Positions 17,812-27,438 of a stretch of DNA of 64,000 nucleotides are shown piece by piece. Source of the DNA: CAWGCA01 sp963820955 (GTDB lineage: Bacteria; Pseudomonadota; Gammaproteobacteria; Chromatiales; Chromatiaceae); contig CAWGCA010000001.1 in assembly GCA_963820955.1 (NCBI GenBank), forward strand, positions 45,946-109,945. Direction: 5' to 3'. Within the stretch, counting starts at the first letter, position 1, and each line of letters opens with the position of its first letter. The translations under genes were made by a program, and so were the position numbers. Under the pieces are notes generated by a model that searched no databases, was not told the origin of the DNA, and saw only the letters and a list, made by a program, of their open reading frames with translations.

Positions 17812-17976
17812 TCGTTTTTGTGACGGCCAAAGCAGTGGCAGGCAGTTATCTGAAGCAGATGCGGCGCCTGACCATCCGTCGTCCGGCATGTTAGTATGTG
17901 CTAATTTATGGTGTTGAGGTAAAAACCCCAGGAAAGTTGGCCCGGCGGCTGTGGGGCACAGTTTAGGAGGAGAGCT

Positions 17977-19245
17977 ATGAATACAGGTCAGGATCCACGT
18001 TTCGTCAGTCGTTTGACCAAGAAAACCCTGGCACTCATCCTCGCTGGAGGGCGAGGCTCCCGGTTGAAGCATCTGACCAAATGGCGTTCCAAACCGGCCG
18101 TGCCCTTTGGCGGAAAATTTCGCATTATCGATTTTCCGTTGTCCAACTGTATCAATTCCGGTATTCGTCAGATCGGTGTGCTGACCCAGTACAAGTCACA
18201 CTCCCTGATACTTCATATTCAGCGCGGCTGGAGTTTCCTGCGCGGTGAATTCGGTGAGTTCGTGGAACTGCTTCCGGCCCAGCAGCGGATCGAAAGCGCC
18301 TGGTACGCGGGTACTGCCGACGCGATCTATCAGAACCTGGATATCTTTCGAAACCATGACCCGGACTATGTGCTGGTGTTGGCCGGCGACCATATCTACC
18401 GCATGGATTACGGCGCCATGATCGCTCATCACGTGGAGACCAACGCGGACATGACCGTGGGCTGTATCGAGGTAGATCTGGAAACGGCCAAAGGGTTTGG
18501 CGTCATGGCCGTAGATGAAGAAGATAGAGTCCTGGAGTTCGAGGAAAAACCGGACCAACCCAAACCACTCCCGGGACATAGTGATGTGGCGCTGGCCTCC
18601 ATGGGGATCTATGTATTCAACAAGGCCTTTCTGTTCGAACAGTTGATAAAAGATGCCGACACGCCGAGTTCCACCCACGATTTCGGTAAGGACATCATTC
18701 CATCGGCGATCAGTAAGTATAAGGTAATGGCCTACTCCTTCCGCGATCCCAAGAGCGGTAAGCAGGCCTATTGGCGGGATGTAGGAACCCTGGATGCCTT
18801 CTGGTCCGCCAACCTGGAATTGATCGGCGTAACCCCCGAGCTCAATCTTTACGACAAAACCTGGCCCATCTGGACCTATCAGGAGCAGTTGCCGCCGGCA
18901 AAGTTTATTTTTGATGACGAAAAACGTCGGGGGATGGCGGTCGATACCATGGTTTCCGGAGGCTGTATCATCTCTGGTTCGACGGTTCGTCATTCGTTGC
19001 TGTTCTCAAATGTGCGAGTCAATTCCTACAGCAAGGTCACCGATGCGGTAATAATGCCAGATGTCGATATCGGACGGAATTGCCGTATCACCAAGGCGGT
19101 TATCGACCGTGGCTGCAAGATCCCCAAGGGAACGGTGATTGGGGAAGACCAAGAGGCCGACGCCAAGCGTTTCTATGTGTCGCCGGGTGGTGTGGTGCTG
19201 GTGACCTCGGAAATGCTCGGACAGGTGCTCAACTATGTCCGATGA
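17977..19245 (+). CDS. glgC: glucose-1-phosphate adenylyltransferase
   Basis: GlgC makes ADP-glucose from ATP and glucose-1-phosphate, the controlled step of bacterial glycogen synthesis. The 422-residue protein has the nucleotidyltransferase motif LILAGGRGSRL, KPAVPFGGKFRIIDFPLSNC, the catalytic region VLAGDHIYRMDY, the substrate motif FEEKP and a C-terminal left-handed beta helix. A strong AGGAGGAG ribosome-binding site precedes the ATG. The stop overlaps the start of the GH57 gene by 11 bp, so the two are probably translationally coupled. Confidence 0.95.
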   Translation: MNTGQDPRFVSRLTKKTLALILAGGRGSRLKHLTKWRSKPAVPFGGKFRIIDFPLSNCINSGIRQIGVLTQYKSHSLILHIQRGWSFLRGEFGEFVELLPAQQRIESAWYAGTADAIYQNLDIFRNHDPDYVLVLAGDHIYRMDYGAMIAHHVETNADMTVGCIEVDLETAKGFGVMAVDEEDRVLEFEEKPDQPKPLPGHSDVALASMGIYVFNKAFLFEQLIKDADTPSSTHDFGKDIIPSAISKYKVMAYSFRDPKSGKQAYWRDVGTLDAFWSANLELIGVTPELNLYDKTWPIWTYQEQLPPAKFIFDDEKRRGMAVDTMVSGGCIISGSTVRHSLLFSNVRVNSYSKVTDAVIMPDVDIGRNCRITKAVIDRGCKIPKGTVIGEDQEADAKRFYVSPGGVVLVTSEMLGQVLNYVR

Positions 19246-20938
19246 GCAAAGCCTCAAGGTAGTTCTGTGCTGGCACATGCATCAGCCAGACTATCGAGGG
19301 CCGGATCACGGCGACTATCAGTTACCCTGGGTCTACCTTCATGCGGTCAAGGACTATTCAGACATGGCTGCCCACCTGGAAGGCAATCCGGATGCCCGGG
19401 CAGTGGTCAATTTCGCGCCGGTGCTGCTCGAGCAGTTGGAGGACTATGGACAGCAGATCAGCAACTGGCTTGAAACCGGTCAGCTGATCCGGGATCCTCT
19501 ACTGGCCGCCCTGGCGGGTCCAGGCCTGCCGGTGGATCAGAAGTCGCGTCGGGAGTTGTTTCATGCCTGTCGCAAGGCAAACGAACAAAACTTGATCAAA
19601 CGCTTTAGCACCTTCCATAGGTTGACCGAAATCGCCGGCTGGGTCGACAAACACGCAGAGTCATCCATCTATCTCAGCGACCAGTATCTGGCTGATCTGC
19701 TGGTCTGGTATCATTTGGCATGGATGGGTGAATACAGTCGGACCAACGACCTGAGAATCCGATCGCTGGAGAAAAAACGCATCGACTTCAACGCGGACGA
19801 TCGCCGGTGCCTGGTGCAGGCAATCGGCGAACTGATCACTGGAATTATCGGACGTTACCGCAAGCTGGCCGAAGAAAACCGGATCGAGCTGTCGGTTACC
19901 CCCTATGCCCACCCGATTGTCCCGCTGCTGTTGGATCTTCACTCGGTGCGCGAGGCAATGCCCGATGCGGCGCTTCCCGATGCCCCAAGTTATCCAGGTG
20001 GGGAACCGCGGGCACGCTGGCATATTCGAAACGGGATAAAAACCTTTGAACGTTACTTCGGCTTACGCCCGGTCGGATGCTGGCCTTCGGAGGGCGCAGT
20101 CAGCGGGGAAACTCTGCGTCTGCTGGAGGAAGAAGGTTTCCGTTGGGCCGCCAGTGGCCAGCAGGTGTTGCACAATAGTCTGGCTGCCTTCAGCGGCGGT
20201 GCCGCTATTCCGGAACACTGGATACACCAACCTTATCGGTTGGGTGAGGGCAAGCTGCAATGCTTTTTTCGGGATGACGGGCTATCTGATCTGATTGGGT
20301 TTACTTACGCAGACTGGCATGCGGATGATGCGGTTGAGAACCTGGTGCAGCATCTGGAAACCATCGCCGATACAACCGATGGACAGGCAAACAGGGTGGT
20401 ATCCATTATCATGGATGGAGAGAATGCCTGGGAATACTACCCGCGTAACGGCTGTTTCTATCTTACCTCGCTGTACAAACGTCTGGCCGAGAATCCCCGG
20501 CTGGAATTAACCACATTTTCAGATGTCCTGAGCAAACAGAAGAGTGCCCCCCAATCGTTGACCGGTATGGTGGCAGGGAGCTGGGTTTACGGTACCTTTT
20601 CGACCTGGATCGGTGATCCGGACAAGAATCGTGCCTGGGAGATGCTGGTCGAGGCCAAGCAAACCTTTGATCGGATTATCGAGAGCGGTCGCTTGGACGA
20701 CAAGGCAAAGACCGAGGCCGAGCTCCAGTTGGCCCGCTGCGAAGGGTCGGACTGGTTCTGGTGGTTTGGGGATTACAATCCAGGCGAAACGGTAAGCGAT
20801 TTCGAACGCCTGTTTCGTATGCAGTTGACCTATTTGTATGAACTGCTTGCGGAGGAGCCGCCTGAATACTTGACGAAGGTCTTTGCCCAGGGCACCGGCG
20901 ATCCAGCGAAGGGTGGTGTGATGAGGCAAAACGTCTGA
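19235..20938 (+). CDS. glycoside hydrolase family 57 protein (alpha-glucan amylase or branching enzyme)
   Basis: A 567-residue GH57 enzyme acting on alpha-glucans. The family motifs are visible in order: WHMHQP near the N terminus, CWPSEGAVS carrying the expected catalytic Glu, and MDGENAWEYYP with the catalytic Asp. GH57 includes amylases, 4-alpha-glucanotransferases and branching enzymes; the sequence alone does not settle which. Its overlap with glgC and the adjoining malQ place it in glycogen metabolism, and it may stand in for the absent GlgB. No signal peptide is seen, so it should act in the cytoplasm. Confidence 0.88.
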   Translation: MSDEQSLKVVLCWHMHQPDYRGPDHGDYQLPWVYLHAVKDYSDMAAHLEGNPDARAVVNFAPVLLEQLEDYGQQISNWLETGQLIRDPLLAALAGPGLPVDQKSRRELFHACRKANEQNLIKRFSTFHRLTEIAGWVDKHAESSIYLSDQYLADLLVWYHLAWMGEYSRTNDLRIRSLEKKRIDFNADDRRCLVQAIGELITGIIGRYRKLAEENRIELSVTPYAHPIVPLLLDLHSVREAMPDAALPDAPSYPGGEPRARWHIRNGIKTFERYFGLRPVGCWPSEGAVSGETLRLLEEEGFRWAASGQQVLHNSLAAFSGGAAIPEHWIHQPYRLGEGKLQCFFRDDGLSDLIGFTYADWHADDAVENLVQHLETIADTTDGQANRVVSIIMDGENAWEYYPRNGCFYLTSLYKRLAENPRLELTTFSDVLSKQKSAPQSLTGMVAGSWVYGTFSTWIGDPDKNRAWEMLVEAKQTFDRIIESGRLDDKAKTEAELQLARCEGSDWFWWFGDYNPGETVSDFERLFRMQLTYLYELLAEEPPEYLTKVFAQGTGDPAKGGVMRQNV

Positions 20939-20964
20939 GCGCGCAGGACACGGAGCACCAGGGA

Positions 20965-22461
20965 ATGACAGAGGAATTGCCCAGCGGTTACCTCGATTGT
21001 CGCTGTGCCGGGATTCTGCTCCACATCACCTCATTGCCGGGATCAACCGAAACCGGTGATATGGGGCCAGAAGCCTATCGCCTGGTCGATTTCCTGAAGG
21101 ATGCCGGTATCCGCGTCTGGCAGATGCTGCCGATCGGACCGACTCAGGCCGACGGTTCGCCTTATCAATCGAGTTCTGTACATGCGGGCAATCCTCGTCT
21201 GATCAGTATCGAACCGCTGGCGGTTGAAGGCTGGTTCTCCAAGAATTTGCCGGAGAAAGAACTGATCACGGATAGTGAGAAGGCTAAGATTCTGCGCCAC
21301 GCCTGGGCCGACTTTCAGGCCAATGCCGAACGGGCGGCGCGGCTGGAGTTGGAGCAGTTCATCGAGAGAGAAAGCTATTGGCTGGAAGACTACGCCCTGT
21401 TTCGGGCGCTGCAGGAGGAGCATGAGCACGACCGCTGGTGGGAGTGGCCGGAGGAACTGCGGTCACGGCACGCGAAGGCCCTGACTCAGGCGAGATCCCG
21501 GCTTTCACGGGCATTGGGCTTTATTCGCTTCGAACAGTTCCTGTTTTTCAGGCAGTGGTTTTCACTGAAGGCCTATGCCAATGACCGGGGCGTAATGCTG
21601 TTTGGGGATATGCCCATTTTTGTCGCCCATAACAGTGCCGAAGTCTGGGCGCATCAGGAGATGTTCCTGCTTGATGCAGAGGGGCATCCCCAGGCAGTGG
21701 CCGGTGTCCCACCCGACTATTTCTCGGCAACCGGTCAGCGCTGGGGAAATCCCCTGTATCACTGGAAACGGATGGAAGAGGAGGGCTTTTCGTTCTGGAT
21801 CGACCGAATGCAGACCCAGCTCCGATTGTTCGATCTCATCCGGATCGACCATTTTCGGGGATTCGAGGCCTATTGGGAGATTCCCGCCCACGAGGAGCAT
21901 GCCATCCATGGGCGTTGGATCGAAGCACCAGGGGATGCCCTGTTCGACCGCCTTCACCAGAGCTACGATCCCCTGCCACTGGTGGCCGAGGATCTGGGGG
22001 TGATCACACCGGAAGTGGACGCCCTGCGTAAAAGATATGGTCTGCCCGGAATGAAGGTATTGCAGTTCGCCTTTTCCGGCGATGTGGCCAACCCCTATCT
22101 GCCTTTTCAACACGAGACCAACTCTGTGGTATATACGGGGACCCATGACAATGACACCACTCTGGGCTGGTACGTCAGCCTGGAAGACGATACCAGGCAG
22201 TACGTCGATGAATTTCTCGGCTTTTCCCGGGAAGTTATGCCCTGGCCCATGATTCGGGCTGCCTTGGCCTCCCGCTCCCGGATGGCTATCATTCCCATGC
22301 AGGATCTGCTGGGGCTCGACGGCAGCCATCGGATGAATCTCCCCGGCACCAGTGAAAACAACTGGGTGTGGCGGTTCGCCTGGGATCAGATCGAGGAGGA
22401 TCTTGCAGAGCGTCTGCGCCGCAGGATCAAGATGTACGGGCGGTTGGCTTCCAGCTCCTGA
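20965..22461 (+). CDS. malQ: 4-alpha-glucanotransferase
   Basis: A 498-residue GH77 amylomaltase that transfers alpha-1,4-glucan segments between chains. It has the GILLHITSLPG start typical of the family, the nucleophile Asp in IRIDHFRGFEAYW, the acid/base Glu in VAEDLGVITPEV, the THDNDTTLGW motif with the stabilising Asp, and the C-terminal PGTSENNWVWRF. It is 26 bp downstream of the GH57 gene with a GGAG site ahead of ATG, so part of the glgC operon. Likely role: remodelling linear glucans during glycogen turnover. Confidence 0.95.
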   Translation: MTEELPSGYLDCRCAGILLHITSLPGSTETGDMGPEAYRLVDFLKDAGIRVWQMLPIGPTQADGSPYQSSSVHAGNPRLISIEPLAVEGWFSKNLPEKELITDSEKAKILRHAWADFQANAERAARLELEQFIERESYWLEDYALFRALQEEHEHDRWWEWPEELRSRHAKALTQARSRLSRALGFIRFEQFLFFRQWFSLKAYANDRGVMLFGDMPIFVAHNSAEVWAHQEMFLLDAEGHPQAVAGVPPDYFSATGQRWGNPLYHWKRMEEEGFSFWIDRMQTQLRLFDLIRIDHFRGFEAYWEIPAHEEHAIHGRWIEAPGDALFDRLHQSYDPLPLVAEDLGVITPEVDALRKRYGLPGMKVLQFAFSGDVANPYLPFQHETNSVVYTGTHDNDTTLGWYVSLEDDTRQYVDEFLGFSREVMPWPMIRAALASRSRMAIIPMQDLLGLDGSHRMNLPGTSENNWVWRFAWDQIEEDLAERLRRRIKMYGRLASSS

Positions 22462-22486
22462 GTTATAGCAAAGACAGGATTAGAAT

Positions 22487-23365
22487 ATGACCAAACTCGT
22501 CAAAAAGGCCGTTTTTCCGGTAGCCGGATTAGGGACACGTTTCTTGCCCGCCACCAAAGCCAGTCCGAAGGAGATGCTGCCGATCGTCGACAAGCCGTTG
22601 ATTCAATATGCCGTAGAAGAAGCGGTCGCTGCCGGTGTGGAGGTGATGGTGTTCGTGACTGGCCGCAACAAAACAGCGATCAGCAATCACTTTGATACCG
22701 CCTATGAGCTGGAGATGGAACTGGAGTCTCGAAACAAGACCGAACTGCTGAGGATCGTGCGCAATATCACGCCGGCTCATGTTTCCTGCGTGTTCATTCG
22801 CCAGAGTATGGCGTTGGGTCTGGGTCACGCGGTGCTCTGCGCCGAGCCGGTGGTGGGTGATGAACCTTTTGCCGTGATACTGGCGGACGATCTCATCGAT
22901 GATGGCAACCGAGGCTGTCTTGCTCAGATGGTGAATATTTTTTCTCAGACCGGCTGCTCAATCCTCGGTACCGAGAAGGTGGCGCCAGAGGATACCACGA
23001 GCTACGGCATTGTCGCCACGCAGGAGGAAGGAAAACTGGTCGAGGTCAAGGGAATCGTGGAAAAGCCGAAGCCCCAGGATGCCCCGTCCAATCTTGGGGT
23101 AGTGGGGCGTTACATCCTCACCTCGCAGATTTTCCACCATCTGGCCCAGACCGGGCGTGGTGCCGGGGATGAAATCCAACTGACCGATGGTATCGCCAGA
23201 CTCCTGGAGCACGATAAGGTAATGGCCTACGCCTTCGAGGGTAAGCGGTACGATTGTGGCAGTAAGCTCGGGTATTTAGAGGCAACGGTGGATTACGCCC
23301 TCAAACACGAGCATCTGGGAGAGGAGTTCGAGGCCTGGATCAGGCAGCGATTTGGACTGAGTTAG
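22487..23365 (+). CDS. galU: UTP-glucose-1-phosphate uridylyltransferase
   Basis: GalU makes UDP-glucose, the donor for exopolysaccharide and envelope sugars. The 292-residue protein has VFPVAGLGTRFLPATKASPKEMLPIVDKP at the N terminus, the ILADDLID metal site, GIVEKPKP and the C-terminal FEGKRYDCGSKLGY. AGGA precedes the ATG at good spacing, 25 bp after malQ. It therefore sits at a branch point: glucose-1-phosphate goes to ADP-glucose through glgC or to UDP-glucose here. It is convergent with the deacetylase-fold gene, with a 4-bp overlap. Confidence 0.96.
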   Translation: MTKLVKKAVFPVAGLGTRFLPATKASPKEMLPIVDKPLIQYAVEEAVAAGVEVMVFVTGRNKTAISNHFDTAYELEMELESRNKTELLRIVRNITPAHVSCVFIRQSMALGLGHAVLCAEPVVGDEPFAVILADDLIDDGNRGCLAQMVNIFSQTGCSILGTEKVAPEDTTSYGIVATQEEGKLVEVKGIVEKPKPQDAPSNLGVVGRYILTSQIFHHLAQTGRGAGDEIQLTDGIARLLEHDKVMAYAFEGKRYDCGSKLGYLEATVDYALKHEHLGEEFEAWIRQRFGLS

Positions 23366-24312
23366 CGCCTATCGGCAGGGATGGTTTCCACCATCGCACG
23401 GACCACCGATGTCCAGGCGGCGGCGAGATTTTCCCTGTTATAGCCCCCTCCGCCGAGGGCCAGTATTCTCCCTGCGCATTTCCGCTCCGCCAGCTGGCAA
23501 AGTGTCTTGGCGGCGTGGAAATGAGCGCTGCTGCTCAAGGCCAGGTGGGTGATCGGGTCGCCGGCGAGACTGTCGGCACCGCACTGGAGGATGATAAAGT
23601 CAGGATCGCTTGCCTCGATGAATCTTTCTACGGTAGGCCAGACTTTGAAAAACAACGCGTCGCCGCTTCCCGGCGGCAGTGGGATATTGAGTTTGGTTCC
23701 GACCGCATCACCCCGTCCTGTTTCTTCTATATCCCCGCTGCCCGGGTAGAGGTATCTCCCATTTTCATGGATATCCGCGATCGCCAGATCAGGGTCGTCC
23801 TCGAAGGCATAGAACACGCCGTCTCCATGGTGGGCATCGATATCGACGTAAGCTATTCGCCGAACGCCATAGCGTGCGCGCAGGGCATCAATTGCGATGC
23901 CACAGTCGTTGAATACACAGAAACCGGCAGAGCTGTCGCGGCGAGCGTGGTGCAGTCCGCCAATGGGGACGAATGCCCGGCGGTGGACACCCGTCATGAT
24001 CTCTCCTACTGCGGCGAGCACGGTTCCAACTACAACCAGGGCTGCTTCGTATATGCCTTCGAATACCGGCGTGTCGGGATCCAGCATACCGGTGCCTTCT
24101 CTGGAAAGCCTTTCCACCCGCTCGGCATATTCCGCAAGATGGAATAGAAGGAGATCCGCCCTGGTGCCTGGAACCGGTTCCCGGATCTCAACCCGGGTAT
24201 CCAGCCCCTGCGCGAGGACCGCGTCCCAGAATACCTGGAATCGGTCCGGACCGAACGGGTGATTCCTGCCGAAACCGTATTGGGCCAATGCCTTTCCCGC
24301 ATATAAAATCAT
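23362..24312 (-). CDS. histone deacetylase superfamily protein (AcuC/acetylpolyamine hydrolase-like)
   Basis: A 316-residue zinc hydrolase of the histone deacetylase fold. The core has the HHARRDSSAGFCVFND segment, the zinc-binding Asp-x-His in VDIDAHHGDGV, a second zinc Asp in QCGADSLAGDP, and ALGGGGYNRENLA. In bacteria this family removes acetyl groups from acetyl-lysine, polyamines or related amides; the actual substrate is not deducible. The gene is divergent from the CBS-protein gene and convergent with galU. Confidence 0.88.
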   Translation of the reverse strand: MILYAGKALAQYGFGRNHPFGPDRFQVFWDAVLAQGLDTRVEIREPVPGTRADLLLFHLAEYAERVERLSREGTGMLDPDTPVFEGIYEAALVVVGTVLAAVGEIMTGVHRRAFVPIGGLHHARRDSSAGFCVFNDCGIAIDALRARYGVRRIAYVDIDAHHGDGVFYAFEDDPDLAIADIHENGRYLYPGSGDIEETGRGDAVGTKLNIPLPPGSGDALFFKVWPTVERFIEASDPDFIILQCGADSLAGDPITHLALSSSAHFHAAKTLCQLAERKCAGRILALGGGGYNRENLAAAWTSVVRAMVETIPADRR

Positions 24313-24483
24313 CCTGGTCGGCCCTTTTTTTGACTGTTGCTACTTTAAGAGAAAAATCGTCCGCTAACCAGTTGGAAAATCCGGACCGGCCGTGTGCTGA
24401 GGCATAAACCTGGAATCTTTGGGCAGAACCTGGTTTCATGCTAACAATTGAGAACGAATCAGGAACTGCCGGGGAATAAAACA

Positions 24484-24894
24484 ATGCATACTGCCACCAA
24501 AAGTATCTGTGTCGGAGAGGTAATGAAGGTGGAATTCGGGATGATCAATGGCAAGGCGACGATCTACGAGGCCCTGATGATGATGAAGGAGTACCGAACC
24601 TCGGTGCTGGTCGTGGATAAGAAGCATGATGATGATGAATATGGCCTGTTGCTGGTCTCCGACATCGCCCGCAAGGTGTTGGCAAAGGACCGTTCCTGCA
24701 GGCGGGTCAATGTCTACGAAGTAATGATCAAGCCGGCGGTGTACGTTGAGCCACGTATGGATATCCGGTACTGTTCCCGACTGTTCGCACGCTTCAATCT
24801 GGTACGGGCCCTGGTGGTGGAAAACAAGAAGGTGGTGGGCACGATCAGCCCCAACTCGCTGGTACTTGACGGCATGTTTGCCCTGGATGACTAG
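24484..24894 (+). CDS. CBS domain protein
   Basis: A 136-residue protein made of a pair of CBS motifs, which usually bind adenine nucleotides and act as energy sensors. Each half has the typical pattern: VGEVMKVEFGMINGKATIYEALMMMKEYRTSVLVV, then YEVMIKPAVYVEPRMDIRYCSRLFARFNLVRALVV. ATG 24484 follows a GGGGAA site; the open frame to an upstream TTG has no support. The next small gene starts inside its stop region, so they form a two-gene unit. The regulatory target is unknown. Confidence 0.85.
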   Translation: MHTATKSICVGEVMKVEFGMINGKATIYEALMMMKEYRTSVLVVDKKHDDDEYGLLLVSDIARKVLAKDRSCRRVNVYEVMIKPAVYVEPRMDIRYCSRLFARFNLVRALVVENKKVVGTISPNSLVLDGMFALDD

Positions 24895-25147
24895 CCATCA
24901 CCGGGAGCGGGAGGAATTGCGCCAAGAGGTTACCCGTCTACGCTTCCACATCGTTTTGTCTGCTGAGGCCTGGCTTCATTACTATCGGGGTAATGTCGGG
25001 GCAGTCAGCGTGCAGGCTGAAGACGGTCGCCGTATCCAGTTGCCGGCCAGCAGCCTCAGGTCCTTCGTAACCCATGAAGGTATCAGTGGCTGGTTTGAAA
25101 TCACTTTTGACCAACACAACCGCCTGATAGAACTCTCCCGACTCTGA
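24887..25147 (+). CDS. DUF2835 family protein
   Basis: An 86-residue protein whose pattern (AEAWLHYYRGNVGAVSVQ, GRRIQLPASSLRSFVTHEGISGWFEITFD, IELSRL) matches the small DUF2835 family, of unknown function and found mainly in Gammaproteobacteria. The ATG at 24887 overlaps the stop of the CBS gene (ATGACTAG), which argues for coupled translation. The protein is probably cytoplasmic, all beta, with no signal or membrane segment. Confidence 0.85.
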   Translation: MTSHHREREELRQEVTRLRFHIVLSAEAWLHYYRGNVGAVSVQAEDGRRIQLPASSLRSFVTHEGISGWFEITFDQHNRLIELSRL

Positions 25148-25240
25148 TATTCGGCCCTGTATGAGCGCTCCTTCCCGCCTCGGTCTTTGGGGCAATCCCA
25201 CGAATGGGTGCTTCTAAAAAATCCCTTGTATGGGAATTTT

Positions 25241-25345
25241 CCATACGACGATCAAAAGGCACAATTTTTGATTACCTTAATTTTCATGAACTTACGCCTA
25301 GGAGAATGGTGCTGCAACCCCGCTTTAGATGGCCACCTCTAAAAA
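25241..25345 (-). repeat. dispersed intergenic repeat, copy D (diverged)
   Basis: Read on the minus strand this stretch gives AATTTTTAGAGGTGGCCAT, a central block with CAGCACC, GCGTAAGTTCATGAAAAT, AAGGTAATCAAAAATTG and GCCTTTTGATCGTCGTATGG. The order and spacing equal copies B and C, though the central palindrome is eroded. A flanking inverted pair, TGTATGGGAATTTTCCATAC at about 25228-25247, adds a hairpin. It separates the DUF2835 gene from the AAA-OmpA gene. Confidence 0.6.
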
Positions 25346-25524
25346 TTCGAGGTACCTTTATGATCGTCAGTTTTTTTTACAGGTAGTGGTTTTCCTCATC
25401 TCGAGTGTCTTGGTATCTCATTGATTTAATGGATTAAAGTAAAACTGGCATGGCCCTTGTATGAATATTATCGGGTAGTACCAGCAGTTTTCCACAGAGG
25501 GATCGTCGGGTCCGATAGCCAGCC

Positions 25525-27438
25525 ATGTATAAGCAATTTTACGGCCTGTCCAGTGATCCGTTTCGCCTCAGCCCGGACAGTGATTTCTGTCTGCTGCACT
25601 CCACCTTTACCCGGGCCAAGGCCTATATGCAGTACGCCCTGCACCGGGGCGAGGGATTTGCAGTCGTTACCGGGCGACCGGGTACCGGAAAAACGACACT
25701 GATCGACAGTCTCCTGGACGATTTCAGCCCATCCGAGTTGGACGTCGCCAGGCTGGTCAATGCCCGACTGGAGGGAAGCGATCTGCTACGCATGGTCTGC
25801 TATGCCTTTGGTATCTCCGCGGATGGGGCCGACAAATCAGATCTCCTGCAGCGCCTCGCCAAACACATGGGACGCAGCTTAAAACAGAAAAAGCGCCCCT
25901 TGCTGATTATCGACGAAGCGCAGGGACTGACCCGCTCGGCGCTGGAAGAGTTGCGGCTGCTCACCAATCTGCAGATCGACGGCCAGCCGTTGCTGCAGAT
26001 CTTCCTGGTCGGGCAGGAGGAATTACAGGATTTGCTGTCGGATCCGCAACTGGAACAAGTGCGGCAACGAATTATAGGGTCCTGCCGTCTGCAACCGCTC
26101 AAACCGGATGAGACAATCGCCTATGTAGTGCACCGTATGAAGCTCGCCGGTTGGGATGGAATTCCCAAGTTGCAGAGCGAGATATTTCCAACCTTGTTCA
26201 GGTTCAGCGGGGGAATACCCCGGCTCATAAATCAGGCTTGCAGCCGTCTGTTGTTGCACGGCAGTCTCGAACAGCGTGACGTGCTGGGCGAAGAGGCGAT
26301 CAACCTGGTGGTCGATGAACTGAGGGCTGAGCACATATCCATCCCTGTAGCCTCATCCTTTATCGATCTGGGGGATTTCGATGCCGAGGCCTTGCAGGCG
26401 GCTTTCGCGCCGCTGATTCCCCAGAAACCTATGCCCGGGACTGCGGAGGAACTGTCAGATTCCCTGGGTTCTCAACCGTCTGACACCCCGTTTCCAACCA
26501 CGGTGCAGTCAGAGACGCTGGAACCTTTCATAGCGCTACCTCCGCAGCCGGTCGAACTCGAAGAGTCCCTGGCACTTTCCTGCTCAGGGGAATCAGCATC
26601 CCGCTCCGGCGCGGGCACCGGAACAGAAGATTCAAGGACTGATTTTTCTCCCTTGTGGGGATTGGCTGCCAGCCTCGTTCTGGCGGCATCAGTGTTAGCT
26701 GCGTCTCTACTGTCGGCTCCCAGGAATGAACTGGATCGGCTGGTACCAGATACCCTATGGGGTTACCAGGGTATAGAGCGGATTCGGAGTCTGGTTTCCC
26801 GCTGGACAGACGGCAACTGGCCGCTGGGGGTTTCGAACAGGGCGAGCGAGTCCCTGCCGGTGCCAGGCCCCGAGTCCCTGCCGCCAGTCGCTAGCATTGC
26901 CGAGGTTGTTGTTTCCTATCCGGAGGCGATGCCCAGTATGGAACCGCGTGAACCGTTGGAGATGAATGAGGAGAAGGCTTCGGAGACGAGCTTGATCCCA
27001 ATCGACAGTGCCGCAGTAGAATCACCGCAGGACGAATTGGCGCCGCAACCGCAACCGGGAAGGCCTCTCCGAACCCCCGTCAGCCAGATCCCTTTTGGTT
27101 TTGACAGTGTGGAGATTCTACCTGAGCATCAGAAATTGTTGGATACGGTGGCCAGCATCCTCATCGCATCCCGCGAGAACACCGCACATATCGTTGGTTA
27201 CACGGACGCTATCGGCCCATCCGTTTACAATGACTTTCTGTCTGAACAACGGGCTGCCGCTGTGGCAGACTATATCAAGGCAAAAGGGGTATCGGGAGAG
27301 CAGTTAACGGTCGAAGGTCGTAACGGTGGGCGCGAAATCAAAGCAAACACCGCGGAAAAAGAGACCGTACGCGCGGTAAAAATTTACTTCGAACCGGATA
27401 ATGCCTTAACCCACCTGGTCTCCTACGATCCGGAGTGA
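25525..27438 (+). CDS. ExeA-like AAA+ ATPase fused to a periplasmic OmpA domain
   Basis: A 637-residue inner-membrane protein joining two compartments. Residues 1-270 form an ExeA/GspA-type AAA+ ATPase with Walker A GRPGTGKT (50-57) and Walker B LLIIDEAQ (Asp130-Glu131). Residues about 280-375 are a Pro/Ser-rich linker, 377-397 a single membrane helix, 400-520 a second Pro-rich linker, and 520-625 an OmpA peptidoglycan-binding domain with GYTDAIGPSVYNDFLSEQRAAAVADYI. The ATPase half is clearly paralogous to the XrtA-locus ATPase at 45.1 kb. In ExeA the periplasmic part also binds peptidoglycan, so wall-anchored assembly of an envelope machine is the most likely role. Confidence 0.85.
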   Translation: MYKQFYGLSSDPFRLSPDSDFCLLHSTFTRAKAYMQYALHRGEGFAVVTGRPGTGKTTLIDSLLDDFSPSELDVARLVNARLEGSDLLRMVCYAFGISADGADKSDLLQRLAKHMGRSLKQKKRPLLIIDEAQGLTRSALEELRLLTNLQIDGQPLLQIFLVGQEELQDLLSDPQLEQVRQRIIGSCRLQPLKPDETIAYVVHRMKLAGWDGIPKLQSEIFPTLFRFSGGIPRLINQACSRLLLHGSLEQRDVLGEEAINLVVDELRAEHISIPVASSFIDLGDFDAEALQAAFAPLIPQKPMPGTAEELSDSLGSQPSDTPFPTTVQSETLEPFIALPPQPVELEESLALSCSGESASRSGAGTGTEDSRTDFSPLWGLAASLVLAASVLAASLLSAPRNELDRLVPDTLWGYQGIERIRSLVSRWTDGNWPLGVSNRASESLPVPGPESLPPVASIAEVVVSYPEAMPSMEPREPLEMNEEKASETSLIPIDSAAVESPQDELAPQPQPGRPLRTPVSQIPFGFDSVEILPEHQKLLDTVASILIASRENTAHIVGYTDAIGPSVYNDFLSEQRAAAVADYIKAKGVSGEQLTVEGRNGGREIKANTAEKETVRAVKIYFEPDNALTHLVSYDPE

